NCBI RefSeq assembly: GCF_002078875.1
Contig: NC_034414.1
Span: forward strand, 32,364,020 to 32,428,019
DNA length: 64,000 nucleotides
Source: Numida meleagris
Taxonomy: Eukaryota; Chordata; Aves; Galliformes; Numididae
Reading direction: 5' to 3'
Shown: in pieces, positions 23,739 through 37,300 of the stretch
How the letters are laid out: each line of letters begins with the position of its first letter
How positions within the stretch are numbered: position 1 is the first letter of the stretch
Notes under the pieces: model-generated
Told to the model about the DNA's origin: nothing
Databases searched by the model: none
Seen by the model: the letters and a program-made list of their open reading frames with translations, nothing else
Position numbers and translations under genes: made by a program

Positions 23739-23803
23739 TTGGTTGTGTAACCAAGGCTATGCTTGGTTTAATAAGGTATTATTAAACCAAGCCATATGCC
23801 GCT
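23739..23803. repeat. Nested hairpins built from TTGGTT/AACCAA
   Basis: TTGGTT (23739-23744) and AACCAA (23749-23754) form one small hairpin. AACCAAG (23749-23755) can instead pair with CTTGGTT (23762-23768). GCTTGGTTTAAT (23761-23772) pairs perfectly with ATTAAACCAAGC (23781-23792), extendable with bulges to the flanking GGC/GCC. The alternatives are mutually exclusive. The structure is visible in the bases; any function is unknown. Confidence 0.75.
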
Positions 23804-25560
23804 TGATTTGCTATGACAGCATGGATTTGAGCCTGTCACATCTAGATTTTACAGAAGTTGACTGCTATCTTTTGCAAGTTTCCAGTATTTGCAGCTCTGG
23901 CCTGGGTTTACCAGGAAGGCTGCCGCAAGCTTAGGAGAAAAGATTTCAGTGTCCTGGACTATTCTGTCTGTACTGAAAGCACATATATATGGTTATCTGA
24001 GGGCCATGCTGATTGAACATTTAAGATATGTTCTTGTTTTCCTGACCAAGAATGACCCAGTTGATGCTCTGTAAAGTGGTTTTGCGGTTTTAATTCATTT
24101 TTATCAAATTTATTAAAGATACCTTTGATCATAAGGTATGAAGTTCAGTTTTAAGTTCCTTCATTTTTGTATAGGTTAGGAACAAGATGTCTTATTTTCA
24201 TGAACCTCAGGATATAGCACTCTTCAGACGACTTTCACAGTTGTCATATAAATGGTTTATCTTAGGGATGTGCCTGAAATGATCTAACTTATAGAGGTTT
24301 CACAAAAAATTTGTCTTTCTAGATTTATTTTTGTTTTTTTAATAGAAAACTTTAGAAGATGCAAAGATGCATTTTCAGTAGAAAAGAGACATACCCAAGC
24401 TTTGTACTTGTGTAGCCCTACAAATAAAACCACACTGTTCATGATATTTGGCATGCACATATGCATTCTTATTTATTATCTGCAGAAACTTTTTCATTAA
24501 TCTCTTCGTTCTTACTTACAAAGGTCTGAATCTTGGATATTACAGTGAAGCTTTTCAGTGTAGCATTTTTAAGAGCTTGCAATCCTTATGTTGTCCATCA
24601 CAGCCACTTAAAGTAACTTTGTAATTGACAAGATACAGCAGTAATTATGTTGTTCAAATCCATGGTTACCTTTTTCTGAGGGTCTCTTTGGCACTTCATG
24701 GGATTGCAATATGTTGCTGAGGTTTTCACATGCACTTCAGATCCATAAAAGGCAACATATTCATCTGGCAGGACTTCAAGCTAAGGCCATTTGTCTGGCA
24801 TGTAGCATGTTTCCTGTAATATTTTCTCATCCTCAAAGGAAGATTGCCAGAGTGCATTCTTCCTAATGGAGTTAGGTAACACACTAGGAATGTGTAAAAT
24901 CATATCCTGAGGCTCAGTGGCATCATTTTGTGCAATATCTATACTAAGACTCTTGGCATTTAGATAGCATTAGAGCTCTTTCCCCCTGAAAATAATGGCA
25001 CTCTATCACATATACAGACTCAAGAACCCTGCATATAACATCTGACATGACTAGGTGCAGTAACTGTACAGTGCTCAAAATGTAGAGTGAGTGACAGATT
25101 CCATAGGTATGCTCTTCAGTGCTCCCCTTTTTGAGTTTCTCAGTGACTTTCTTCATACCAGGAAAATTTTCTGTCAGTTACTAGGCTCTGCAATCCAGTA
25201 CTACAATCTATTCCTCAGATCTTTTCATCTTTTTCTATTGTAAATCAATTTAGCACTATTTACATGTGGTGTAAAGTTTTAAAATTTTGCTCCACTTTAC
25301 TTTTCATGAGTGCAAATTCAATAGTAAAATGGGCTTAAACAGTTAGACTTGGCTAGAACAGTGTCAGGCTGTAACTGGAAACAGTAGTTAATGTAAAAAA
25401 AAAAAGTGGAAGGTATTCCAGTATGTTCAGCCAAACTATATTTCTTCTGCTTTCTGAAAACTTCCTATGATTGTGGGCTAACACTTCCCAAATGATGTGC
25501 CAACATCTTGGCTTTAAGTAGAAAACTGAATTTAAAATATCCAAGCTTGCTTCATTCTAC

Positions 25561-25584
25561 GATTTCAGAAGATTTCAGAAATAN
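25561..25584. repeat. 10-bp tandem duplication beside an undetermined base
   Basis: GATTTCAGAA occurs twice back to back (25561-25580), followed by ATA and a single N at 25584, the only ambiguous base noticed in the window. It probably reflects low-quality sequence or a polymorphism in the source assembly. Confidence 0.9.
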
Positions 25585-28452
25585 GGGAATTCAGTAAGAA
25601 TTCATTACTTTCTCCTGTTTCAAATCAAAAATTTAAAAAAATAAAAATCAGTATTAGTGATAAAACTCCCAAATGAGGGCTTATGATTTGTTCTTCAAAT
25701 TAGTTCATTTCATCATTAGGAATTCTATTTCATGCACAGACAATATTTCTCAAATGAGTTTGTGTTTCTGCTTTTTCCAAGTGATCTTCCTCACCAGACC
25801 AGATAGAAGGCAAGTTACTGTGTCTTTCAGAACATAGTGCAGCACAGGTGTCCCAGAGTTCAGAAAATGAGAAAATTGTGTGAGGTCTTCCCTGTGAGAA
25901 TTTACTGTGGAGTGAAAGAATTGGTCGGTCTTTAAAAAAAAATCTTTAATTTTAGCTAGGTTTCTTGAAAAAATAGTTTGTCTTATTTTCATCTTTGAAA
26001 ACAATAAAAAAAAGAAGTTGGATATAAACTGTGAAATTAAATGAAGTTAGGGGGAGGAGGTTGATGTACTAAATAGTTTCCATAAAATAAATTTACTTTG
26101 AACAAGTTACAGGTATAAACTTACAGGAATTTAAACTCCATAATGACATGGTGATAAGGTAGACCCTTACTTCTGCTACTCCACTTAACATAGGAACAAA
26201 TCATTGTGATACGGTACACCTTTGATTCTTCGTTGCTTAGGTGTTGATTGGGATTAACTTACTTAGCCATTTTACGCTAATTCAGAGTTTCCTCATTGGT
26301 CTTTTCCTGAATTTAGTTCTATGTTGTTTGGTGAAATTTGCTTTAAGATAATAGAGGTAATAAAGATCGATGGCATCTTTATCTAATGAAGCTATTTTGT
26401 GAATTTATATAAAGCTTTTCTCATTCTGCCAAGAGCAGAGCATCTGTGACTATTGCAGTGTAGTTTAAAGCACTCCATTTGAGACAGAAAGACCAGCTCT
26501 GCTTAGGGGTGCATAAGTGAATCTCTTTATTTTCTGTAGAATTCGCGTGTCTGCGGAGGAAAATAGTATTTGATCCCTCAACATATAGGACTTTTTTGGC
26601 CATTAGGGCCAGAATAAGAAATTACTCAGAAAGGACTCTACATCAGTCAGTTCTCGTTTTGTTTTTACATATTGAGCTTTAAGCTGTTACTGTAATTATT
26701 TTCTGCTACTCTTTTGCAATATTGACCTAATAACAGCATTTCCACATCTATAAACAAGAGTAATTCTCTAAATTTATTCTGATTTGTTCTCCTTACACTT
26801 GCATGCAGGGGGAACTCTCAAGTAGACTGTAGCTCTCTAGGCTAGGATTTTTCTAGGTCATCAGATTTAAAGACATTTTCTGTGAAAATGCTTTAGGAAA
26901 TCCTCACTGAAGATAGATAACTTCAAGTTCTAACATTATATGTCACATAGAGAGAGATATTTAGGACAGAAGAATTTGTGATAACAGATTATTAAAACAT
27001 GGTACAGTGTGAAGGTCCTTAGTAACAGTAATTAGTTGACCTGGTGGAGGTTTGATATTATAAACTATTTTAGCTACTGTTCCTTAAGTTTGCTGTACTG
27101 ATGTTATTGTCTAAACTTAAGAATAATATGAATTTCTGTGAATATATTCATGCCACTTCTTCCTGTATTGATCACACAATAAGTAACCAAAATACATTAG
27201 ACAAAAAAGGAAGCTTCTCTCAGAGCAATTAAAATACCTTAAGTATACATTATTAAAATCTTAAAAAAAAAATTCTGAAGTATGTATCTTTACACTGACA
27301 TGCAGTCTTTTTTTTTTTAAAGGACTATAGCTTTTTTTTTGTAGATATTGTTTGGCTTAAGCAGATCAGTAACTGCACTAAAACAACAAACCATTAAGAG
27401 AGGAATCTTTCAAGATTCTTTGATCTAAGGAATTGTATTGGATGGAGGCATTCTTCTATTTGTAGCCCTTTTCATGAGAAATCATGTCATTGCTCATGGC
27501 AGTACATGGTGGCAAACATGGCTTTATGTCACAGAAGCCCAAGATTAACAAGAGAGCTTGACCTAGCTTTTTCGCTCTGCTGTGCTCCTTGTTTTTTTTT
27601 TTCTTCCCTGGAATCTTTGTGCTAAATGGGTTGAAGTAGATTTGGTTTGTACTTCACAGAGTGGATTCAATATGACATGTTATGGGAAGCTCTGGCAGAA
27701 ATATGTGGTATGTAGGTCACAACAGCTATGTTGATTAGCATATTGGTGATTTTATAACCACAATATTTATTATAACATGACAGACAGATAACATAAAATT
27801 CTATGTATTTGTTGGGAGAAAGCTTGGTCTCATGCTGGAAAAATTCTGAGTAACCATGCTGTACTAGCAATATATTTATTTTTCTTAAAACTGTGACCTC
27901 CTCATGAAATGTTTTTAGCCCTTGGCTTAGCCTGAGGGCAAATCCAAGGAAAGTAGCCTAAAGCTCACAATGAATGTTTACTGACTTTTGTGGTCAGTTT
28001 TTCTCAAGAGTAAATTGTAAAGAGAATATGGGCTGCACTTTATTTTTCCAGCTTCAGGCTGTGGAAAGGAGTTGGAGAAAAGGTATGTCATTTAAAATGA
28101 CCCCCAAATTATGTTTACAAAATGCCTCACCTTTTCACAATTGTGCATAATGAAATTGCTATATATTGCGTTCCCTTCTAAGTTGTCAAGTACAGCCTCC
28201 TCATGTGGTTTAAATAAGTATGTTAATTTAGCAAACAAGACAGATAATGCAGTGTGAAATTCTAGGGGCTGAAAAATGAACTTAGGAACTTCGGGGTGAA
28301 CCTTGAGATTTGACACAACAGAAACTTGGAGAAATCTCTTCTCTTGATTATCAGCAGAATGTGCATTGCTTTTTTCCTACTGTCTTTATTCATGTTTCAA
28401 CAGCCTGCCACATGCAATATGCCAAAGCTCATATAAAAAACTGCCAGTGTAA

Positions 28453-28474
28453 ATGTGTGTGCAAAAACACACAT
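28453..28474. repeat. Alternating TG/CA hairpin
   Basis: ATGTGTGT at 28453-28460 and its reverse complement ACACACAT at 28467-28474 enclose GCAAAA. Alternating purine-pyrimidine arms could adopt unusual DNA forms. No element is recognised. Confidence 0.6.
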
Positions 28475-30624
28475 ACACAATTCAATTAAGAAGACTACAC
28501 ATAAGCTTAATAAAAGCTGCTTTCTGAAGAAGGGATGCACTGAAGAACCATTGCAAATGTATATAGGAATTTTACAAATACATTTACAAGCTTTTCTGTG
28601 GTGACAATCGTGATTATGATCTACATCATAATTCTAAAAAGTTCATCATTTATAAAAGCAGAAGATAACTGTAGGTAATTACATACTGGCCATATATTGT
28701 AGGGAAGAACATGTAAAGCTTTATGATGTTGCTCCATCCAAATCAGCTGAATTAAAAACTGGTCAAAGGTTGCTTTTCAAATGGTGGAGTCTATATTTGC
28801 CTGATCAAACTAGCCAAGTAAAACCAAGCATTTTTTTTAATGAAAGGGCTGGCATAATTTATTTCCCTCAGTGGAGAAAATGCATATGGTAGACCAGACA
28901 AAACTGAACTATACAACCGTAGATTATCTCTAGTTAGATAAAAACATCATAATAGAAGTTTTAAGGCCAAATTTGCCTTTCTGAGCTTTCCTCAGTTGTA
29001 TATTCTTACATATGAATGCATGCAAAAATACACAACAAGCATATTACATACACATATGTATTTAGGAAATATTACTGAATACTGATTACCCTTCCACTTG
29101 TCTATTTTAAAGACTTATTTTTAAAAAAGTCTTTGTGGTTAAAATGAAATCCTAAAAATATTCTTTTTCTGTTTTCTCTTTAGTCTTACCAGTATTATAC
29201 ATTAATCAATGACAGTGGTTGATATTTTTTTGTTGTCTTAAATATTTGGGAACATTTTGTAAGTTAACCACCATACAGTATAGTGCTATCTTGATGAGAT
29301 GTAAGCACTGGGACAGCAAGCAAATCAGTCCTCAATATATAGCACTTCATTTAGCTATGAATGACAGGTGCAAAATGCTACTGAATCAGAAATGACAGGC
29401 TTAATAGTTGTAAGCACAGGAGATTCACAAACTAGATTTTCTGTGAGTATCATCTGCAGTGGATGTTCCCATATGCCTAATATGGGAATATCTCATTACA
29501 ATTTTCATGTGTTAAAACGAGGGAAAATATTGATGGAATAAAATAGAAATCCCTAAAGAACAGAGCCCAGATGTTCTTCATAGTGATTTTAGCCTCAGGA
29601 AAGTTTGAGAAACAGAAGTGGCTAGAGGCTCAGGGTAAATTTTCTGGGTGGTATGCAAGGCATTACCTATATAATTCCAGCTGTTTTTAATGGGACGTGT
29701 CTAATTCTGTATGTACCAGGTTGAAAAATTACCCACAAACTTTAAAAGAATTCACTTTCATATTAACCTTGCTTTTAAACTGGAATATTTGGATGGAAAC
29801 AGTGAATAAGAAAGCAAGACAGTAAATCTTTTCCTGAAGCCTGTTTAAATAAATTAAAAAAAAGACTCACTCACTGCTGTGATAGTATCTTTTCATGGTC
29901 CAGGCTGGGAGCAGTGCTCAAGTGGAATCCTAAATAATCTCTGATTTTTGTATCAGAGACAGATCCCTATGGTCCTAGTGACTAAGTATCTCTTTATTTG
30001 ATGGGACATAACATTCACAGGGACCTGGTAGGTCAGTATGCCCAGTTCCACTTACTGGCACAGGCAAATATGTAATATAAAATTGATATTAATCATGTAA
30101 TTAAAAAATGTCTTGTTTCTTTGTTTATCCTTCCTGTGATGTAAAAGTAAGCACAAGATTATTCATTGATTTTTTTTATTAAGAGTTTCACCAAAATATT
30201 TTCAGTGTAATAAAGTTTCAAATAGTTTTTTCCAAAGCGAGAAATAGAAAAGAAACTCAAAAGTACACCTGTATCACCTATTTCTCTGTTTCTGATATTT
30301 TCATGAGCAAATGTATTTTTTCCCAATCCTTCTGCTTCAGTTGCCATTAACTTACATTTTGAAAAATAGTTTTTGCAGAAAAGTGAAAAGTTTGTGGCCA
30401 TAAATCGGTTCTTTATTACTCTTCTAGTCCATTCGGCTATGGAGTGAAACAAGATTCAGCCTGAAAGGGAAAAGCAGCTGAGAGTGATAGTGTATTTCAT
30501 AAAGGGCATATAAGAGGCTGCAAGGAAGAGCCTGAATCATCCCCTACCTCCGCTTCTGAGTTATTAGGCCCCATCTCACTCAAAAGATTAAACATTTTAT
30601 CTTGCAGATCATTCCGTTTTATTG

Positions 30625-30647
30625 TAGCATTGCCTTTAGCAATGCTA
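30625..30647. repeat. Perfect 9-bp inverted repeat, 5-nt loop
   Basis: TAGCATTGC, CTTTA, GCAATGCTA. In RNA, G-U pairs would extend the stem to about 13 pairs (30621-30651). Still short for a microRNA precursor. Confidence 0.7.
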
Positions 30648-33600
30648 TAGTTAAGGTTCTGTCATTGTTTCTGTTATGGGCCCCTATTTTCTGGAGTTTA
30701 TAACTTAGAGCTAGAAGTTCCCTAGAGGTTAAAACTTGGAAACAACATAGTAGGTCTTTTATTCCAGTGGAAAAATTCTTCACCATCCACTCTCCATTTC
30801 TCAGTCTGTATTTAAAATAAATGGGAATTCCACAACAATCTACTTATACTTTTAGACTGTCTTTCTTATACCTAAATCCAAGAAATTTCAGAAGGTACTT
30901 AGTTATTACTTCAGAAATGCACACTGGGGGGATTTTACAACCAATGCAATGCTGGAAATGCAAAATGAGTGCTCAGCGAGTGAATCTGTGTGTATGTCTG
31001 CACAAGCATATCTGTGCAAGCACACATAGTCCAGCATTTCTCCATAGAATTTTATAAAAATTACCACATTGAAATGGAGTGAAAAACTAATGAGTTCTTA
31101 GTTAAATTAATAGGACTCAATTACATACACATCTGGAGTTCAACAGCTATTGCACAGAAGTTTGTTTGACTGTATTTAGTGATCTGTTATTTTAAAGAGT
31201 TTTGTAGTTTTAAAATCTCTAATATTTCTTAAAGCATTTAAAGCTGAAGTGAAGCTCCCTAAATTGTTTTGCAGTAAGTCTCTCAAGTTCCAGTGCAAAA
31301 CTTCAAGTCTGAAATGAACCTAACATATGGAGAATGAAGAAAATGGGATGTATAATTGAAATAGCTTACCTCTCTATGCTACAGTTGTTTTAATATGCTA
31401 AAACACTCAATAAAAGATCAACTGCTGACTTCTTAAATGTGTAACATGGGAGGAGAACCAAATCATACTAGCAAAGTATTCAAACACATTCTAAAGCACT
31501 TTCTGAGATGGGACTTACCCACTGAACCTGTAAACAAAGATCACTCCAAGGAATGGGAGTTGAGAAAAGACCTTGAAACAACTCAGGAAATGGGGGAGCT
31601 GGAGAGAAAGAAAATCAGTCAGACAGGGAATAAACATCTGGTGAGCAGAGAGAAGGTAATCTCTCTGGGAAGTCAAGAAGGAAGTAATGGTGGAAGAAGA
31701 CAAAAAAAGGTAACCTTGCCTTTTCCAACTAGTTCTATTGACAGCTCTAGTCATCAAATTTAAATTTTAAACTGAAATACTCTTCCTAATAATAAAAACA
31801 AAAATAGGAAAAAAGGATCAGTAGGGTAAGGGAAATTATATAGTTAAAGTAAGTAGAACCCTTCTATTTTTAGCTCAGTGGTTCAAAGCCAACGTAGATA
31901 AGTAGTGCCTGGAAATGATTTCCATCTGTTCTGGCTGTTTCATGGAATCTTCTGATGATTGTGGTTTGTTTACTACTGCACAGCTCACTATATTGCCAAT
32001 GCTTCCTCCAGAGTTGATACTAAGTGGCAACTTTGCAATTTTGAAAGAATGACTGCTATAAAAAGAAACAACTCTTCCCTCACCTACCTGGTGCCACCTG
32101 AATAGTATTGAAGCAGATTGCTTGGATAGTGTAAAAATAGTTACATTGCTTCAAGTCCTGCGTAAGTTGCAGCAGGCCTCTTGTTCCGGTATTCCTTCTG
32201 GTAACTAAAAGTAATAAAGGTGAAAAACAGTTTTGGTGAGTCAATTGAAGAAAGTCCTGCTTTGTTAAACAAAATGGGGAGATCTGTTATTTTTAACAAA
32301 AAGTAAGAAGACAAGTAGATATCTCTAATATTCCTATTTCATGTTGTGTGCATTCCTCCGATGTTAACAAAAGCTGGTCAAGCGTATTGTAGATGTTATC
32401 CAAAAGGTGTTTTTTCCTCTCTTCAGCTCGCTTTCAGTCAGGATGCTATTATTCTTAGTTATGCGAAAAAAAAAATAATCAAAATTGTGCTTAAGTATCA
32501 TCTTATATAACAAGGTAAATGTAGCATATTTTTCAGTCACTTCAGTGATGATATATGTCAGGAAAAATAAACCATCTGCATTCTATTCCTTCTGCTGAGA
32601 ATTTGTGGAGTACTTCACTAAAGAAGCTGGATTTCTCCTTCAAAACATTCATTAAAGCACAAATGACTTTCTCCCTCTTTATGTTGCTGAAAGAACTCAT
32701 ACCATGTTATTAAAATCTGTTTCAAAGTACATTTCTGAAGAAACACAAACTTCCAAGCTGAAGACTGCATAATAGATGCTATTATCTGTATATAAAAATA
32801 GAAAACGTGTCTTGTATATCATTATATTTGCTGAATGAGTTTGCCTTTTTCCAGAATCATCTCCTTATTAATGACTCATGAGTTTCTCTTTTATTATTTA
32901 AAAATAATGTAATTATAGGCTATTCTGGAATAATTTAATGTATCTTATATTCCTCTCCAAACCTATTAGTTAAATGAAGCATAAGTATTTATAATGTGCT
33001 GTATGCTTCTATTATTCAAGCTAATCCTTTTAATCCTATTTAAATTGGAAGATAGAAGTTAATCCCGATAATATCTTGACAAACAAATATTAATAAACTT
33101 GTTTCAGTCTTTTGCTCCTTATCACCTGTCCTGTAAATGGTGAGTGAGTTGTCTAGTCTATGCTTGTTAGCGAACAATGGAGATGAAAAGAAAAGAGTGC
33201 AAAACTGCTGTATCTAAGGGCACAATAACAAAAATGTGAAGGTAGAAGCACTTTATGATATTCTCATGTATGACTTCTTTAATGCTAAGCTCTACTGAAT
33301 TTGTTGGGAGAATAGTGCTAGACTGATGTCTAGAGAACATAAACTGGATAGAAGTTTCAATATGTCATCTACTATAGGCTGTATTTCAGTGTCAAGCTAG
33401 CACAGAGGACTTTGGTCCCTGATGATATCTGTAATTTGACTGGGCTTTTGGAAACCAGCAATAACGTAAGGAAGCCAAGGTGAATGTACAGTTTTGAATT
33501 TTCACCATGGTACTAAGATCTGCACATACGACCTGTAATCAGAAACTGGAAAAGAAGCAATTGTTTCTAACCTGCTGTGAGCAGTGGTTTTGTACATAAC

Positions 33601-36600
33601 TCATACTGTTTTCATACTGGCTTTTCTCCTTTTCACCACAAAACACAGGAGCAAATAGAGCTTCTGAAATTCCTTAGGGCAAAAGAAAACCATGCTGTGT
33701 CTACAAAAACCTACAGGTTGGTTTAGTTTTTGTCCAAGGATGCATATCTAAAATACACATGCCTGCCAGAACAATATTTTGCTTAGTTAAGCAAAAAATG
33801 TAATTCATTGCAGTTGGAAAATTAAAAAGAACCCTAACCTTGTGTACTGCAACGCTCAAAATAATTTTCTTTTGGGAGCACAAACTGATATTTATGTTAA
33901 TTTTTTATTTCACTTTCCAGAGATAAAAATTTAAAAATTGAATAATGCTTTCCCTAGAAACAGAAACTTTCTAATAATGATAACATAATTGTATCAATAC
34001 AGATTTTGATACAGATACAAATGACTCTCTAGTTTATATCTTTTTTGCGAATTCTTTATTTACTAAAGACTACCTACTTTACAAGCAACAAACCTAGAAC
34101 TATGAATTGGCACACTGCCGGGTGAAAAACAGGGTCATTTAAGGAGTATCAAAGTATTGAAAATTCTAAATGACTTTTTTGGACAGAGTACATTTGGAAT
34201 ATCCTTTCCATTTTAAAACATTTAAGGCCTGTCAGATTTACATTTTTCAGTGTGAATGTAATGGAACAACCTGACAAATTACAGAGATAAAAGTAATCAG
34301 AACTAGATAACATACATGAAGGAACTCCAAAGTAATTCAAGACTCAGTGCTTGAACTACAAGCATAAATATACAGTCTTTGATTTAAATTGGCCACTGGG
34401 GCAGCAGAGTAGATGGTAGCAGAAGTTGTGCTTTCTTGTTTGGTTGTCTTTTTCTGTTCACGTTGCTGTTTTTTGTTTGTTTATTTTGTTTTTCCTCTAA
34501 AATGGAGGAAAGTATCATCCAGGGGAATAGAGTTTAATACTTTTTCAATACCTTTTTTCATACCTGGAAAAAATAGAAAAAATAAGTAAACATCAGATTT
34601 TAGAACACATGGCTTGTTAGAATATAAACAAGCAGAGTCCCATGACAAAAAGAAACAAACATAAAATGCTTGTCAAAAGAGAATGTGTTAAAAAAGAGTT
34701 TATTTGGAGATTTTAATTTCATATGCTAAAATCCCAACAATCACTCTTCAAAAGAGTGAAGAGGTGGAGTAATAGAGTTATATGTTAAAAATGGTATTAA
34801 AAATAGTAATGAACTGTTTAAACAAATGTGGGTTGCAACATTATTATTTTTTTTTCAATTAAAATCTTCTGTAATTAGATAGTGTGCTCCTAATAAGATG
34901 ATGCACTGACTGGTCACCCAGCACTGAAGTCTGCTTCCAATTCTGCTCTATACAGACTAGAATAAACATAGCACCAAATTTTTTTTTAAAAAAAACTTTT
35001 TGACTTCATGCCACAGTATTTAAATGCAATCTTATTTTTTGTTCCTTCATAATTCAGATCTAGAACAATGGGGTTAATGCTTTAAATGGCAAGTGGCCTA
35101 CCAGTGATTTCTTGTGCTGTCTCTTTCACTTTTAATTCTGTTTGCTGCTTCTAGACAAATAATTATTTTGTATCATTTTTCTTGTTTACAAAAAATGTTC
35201 AGGATTTTGTTTGTTTCCTTTGTCCCCCCCTTTTTATAGATATCTTTTTATTTTAGGAGAGTGAGGATGAAGATGTGGAAAAAGATTTCTTTTTTTCATA
35301 TTTCTTTTACATTCTGCCAACATTTTTTCTAGTTTTTGGAAAGTAACTGCATATCCTGCTGTAGATGTTGGGAATGAGTTTATGCAAAAAATTACAGTAG
35401 TCTTTCTAAGTATTATTTATGATGTACTACTATTTCAGTAATGGTTTGGGTTTGTTGATTTTAAAAGATTATTAAAGAAGATAACAAATTTAAATTTGGG
35501 AGAACTCCATTAAAGTGCTGGAGTTATGTAAGAAAACTTTTTTTCACTTGAAATGTGAGATCTTTGAGGGTGTCTTTTATCATACCCAGCCTCATTCACA
35601 CAACTGTGGCAGAGCAGGCTAAATTTTGAACTGTGAAGCTTTCTGTCATCACCAAGTTCTTATCCTGTGAAGCCTACAAGTGTGTGCAGATTTTTTAGTT
35701 TACAAGAAGATGGAGGTTTCACATTATTTATGTTTTTGGAGGCAGGGAATGGAGGCAACATTCAAATGGACTAAAATGATCATACTAACTCAAGAAAGCA
35801 TACTGCCACAAGCTTCCCTTGACTCGGACTTCAGCCAGTTCTAGAAGATGATATAGAATTTAAGCTCCTGCACCCTTTCTTTTAAGGGAAAAGTCTCTCC
35901 TCATTTATGCTAGAGTGATCTTGGAGAGATTGTCCTTTCTAGACTGAGGTTAACGTCTGTCAATGGCCACTTCAGCAAGGATCACTTTAAAACTGATTAC
36001 ATCAATTAAGACTTTTCACTAAACAAGTTATGCTACAAGCTATGCCACAAAATAATCCATCTTTGAGCAATGTAAGAGTGCTCATAGTTAAAGAAAACAA
36101 ACCAGTACTTCATGTTATCTGTAGACCAAATTGATTGAAGAGATGAAACATCCACTGAACACATTGTATTAGGAGGAGAAAATGACATCCTAAGCATTTC
36201 AGTTGTTTTCCAAGAAAAAGTAACTAGATAAGATTTGAGAGAACTGTATCATCTTAATTTCATTCATTAGGTTTCTGTAGCGGTCACTCATTCCCACTAG
36301 TCAACTTAATCTTTATAAACAAATGATGCACAATTCAAATGGGAAATGCAGAGAATATTAAGGAAATGCATTTGCAGACAGCACAGAATGCTTCTGATCA
36401 ATCATCTCCTAATTTTCAAAGTCTGCCAAGAGATGCCAACCTTTAATGTTTATTTGTGCCATAGTGATAAGAAGTGTTCTTAATGGAAGTTCCCTTGTGT
36501 TTTGTTTTCTCTCTCCAGGGCCTCACTGTAAGTAAGAGGCTCCATTTTCATGTGTTTTTATGATGAAGTATTGTAGCTAAATGAATGCCATGGGACAACT

Positions 36601-36660
36601 CTTAAACAAGTAGGCTACAGAGGAACAAACTTGTTAAAAGAATATATTTCCTCTTCATAC

Positions 36661-36678
36661 AAAAAAAAAAAAAAAAAA
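36661..36678. repeat. 18-base poly(A) tract
   Basis: Uninterrupted A-run. The upstream sequence has no AATAAA and no recognisable transcript-derived sequence, so it is not evidence of a processed pseudogene. Confidence 0.85.
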
Positions 36679-37095
36679 CAAGTCTAGTGAAATGAATGCT
36701 TGTACTGAAACTTCAGGTGCATTTAAAGAGTATTTTAAATAAGTGTTGCTTGTTAAGGGAAATGACCTAACAAGATTTTTTGTACAGCAAGAAGCATTAC
36801 ACCATAGCATACACTAGGACCTTTAATAATGCACACTAATTGAAGAATCATATGGTTTAAAATAATTGCTTTTCTGTCCACTTTTGATGGCCTTCAGACA
36901 AGCTTCAACCCTGTTATTACTAAGGATCTTTAGTAGTAGTGTGTGCAAGCAGTAGTGTGTACACAGGTGCTTATGTAAGTATATAGAGTAATATAAAATA
37001 GAAGCTGCAGGGATGGAGTTCTCACTTTAAAATAGTTTTACTGTGGTCACACCATGCATTTTGTCTACACAAGCATTTATGCCTTGAAATAATTA

Positions 37096-37300
37096 GGGCC
37101 AGGGGCAGCCTAAGAAACTTTGGATTTCCATTGACAATAAGAGTTTCAGGGAGGGGAGAAGACCCCTGGAGCTCCTGAGCTCTTCAAAGCTGCAGGAGGC
37201 ACTGAGAGGCCAGGGGCAGTCAGACACCCTATGGAGCCTGGCAGTGAGGGCTGGACTGGGTACTGCCTGCAGCAGCAGCTGCAACCAAATGAGGCGACTA
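37096..37300. repeat. GC-rich patch with a 12-bp direct repeat
   Basis: GGCCAGGGGCAG occurs at 37097-37108 and 37208-37219, 111 bases apart, in a patch clearly richer in G+C than its surroundings. A 90-codon minus-strand frame (37093-37365) runs through it without any recognised motif. It could be a decayed repeat, a regulatory element or a small unrecognised exon; I cannot decide. Confidence 0.45.

Larger units (their letters stand above)
23359..34000. other. Long unique AT-rich non-coding stretch (first part)
   Basis: Over 10 kb with no recognised transposon or gene. Notable contents are nested hairpins at 23739-23803, a single undetermined base at 25584 beside a duplicated GATTTCAGAA, a TG/CA hairpin at 28453-28474, a hairpin at 30625-30647, and a purine-rich 109-codon frame at 31437-31763 with no known motif. 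Nothing else stands out. Confidence 0.55.

Noticed and set aside
36600..36678. Processed pseudogene ending in the 18-base A-run
   Set aside because: No AATAAA before the run, no transcript-like sequence recognised, and no visible flanking duplication.
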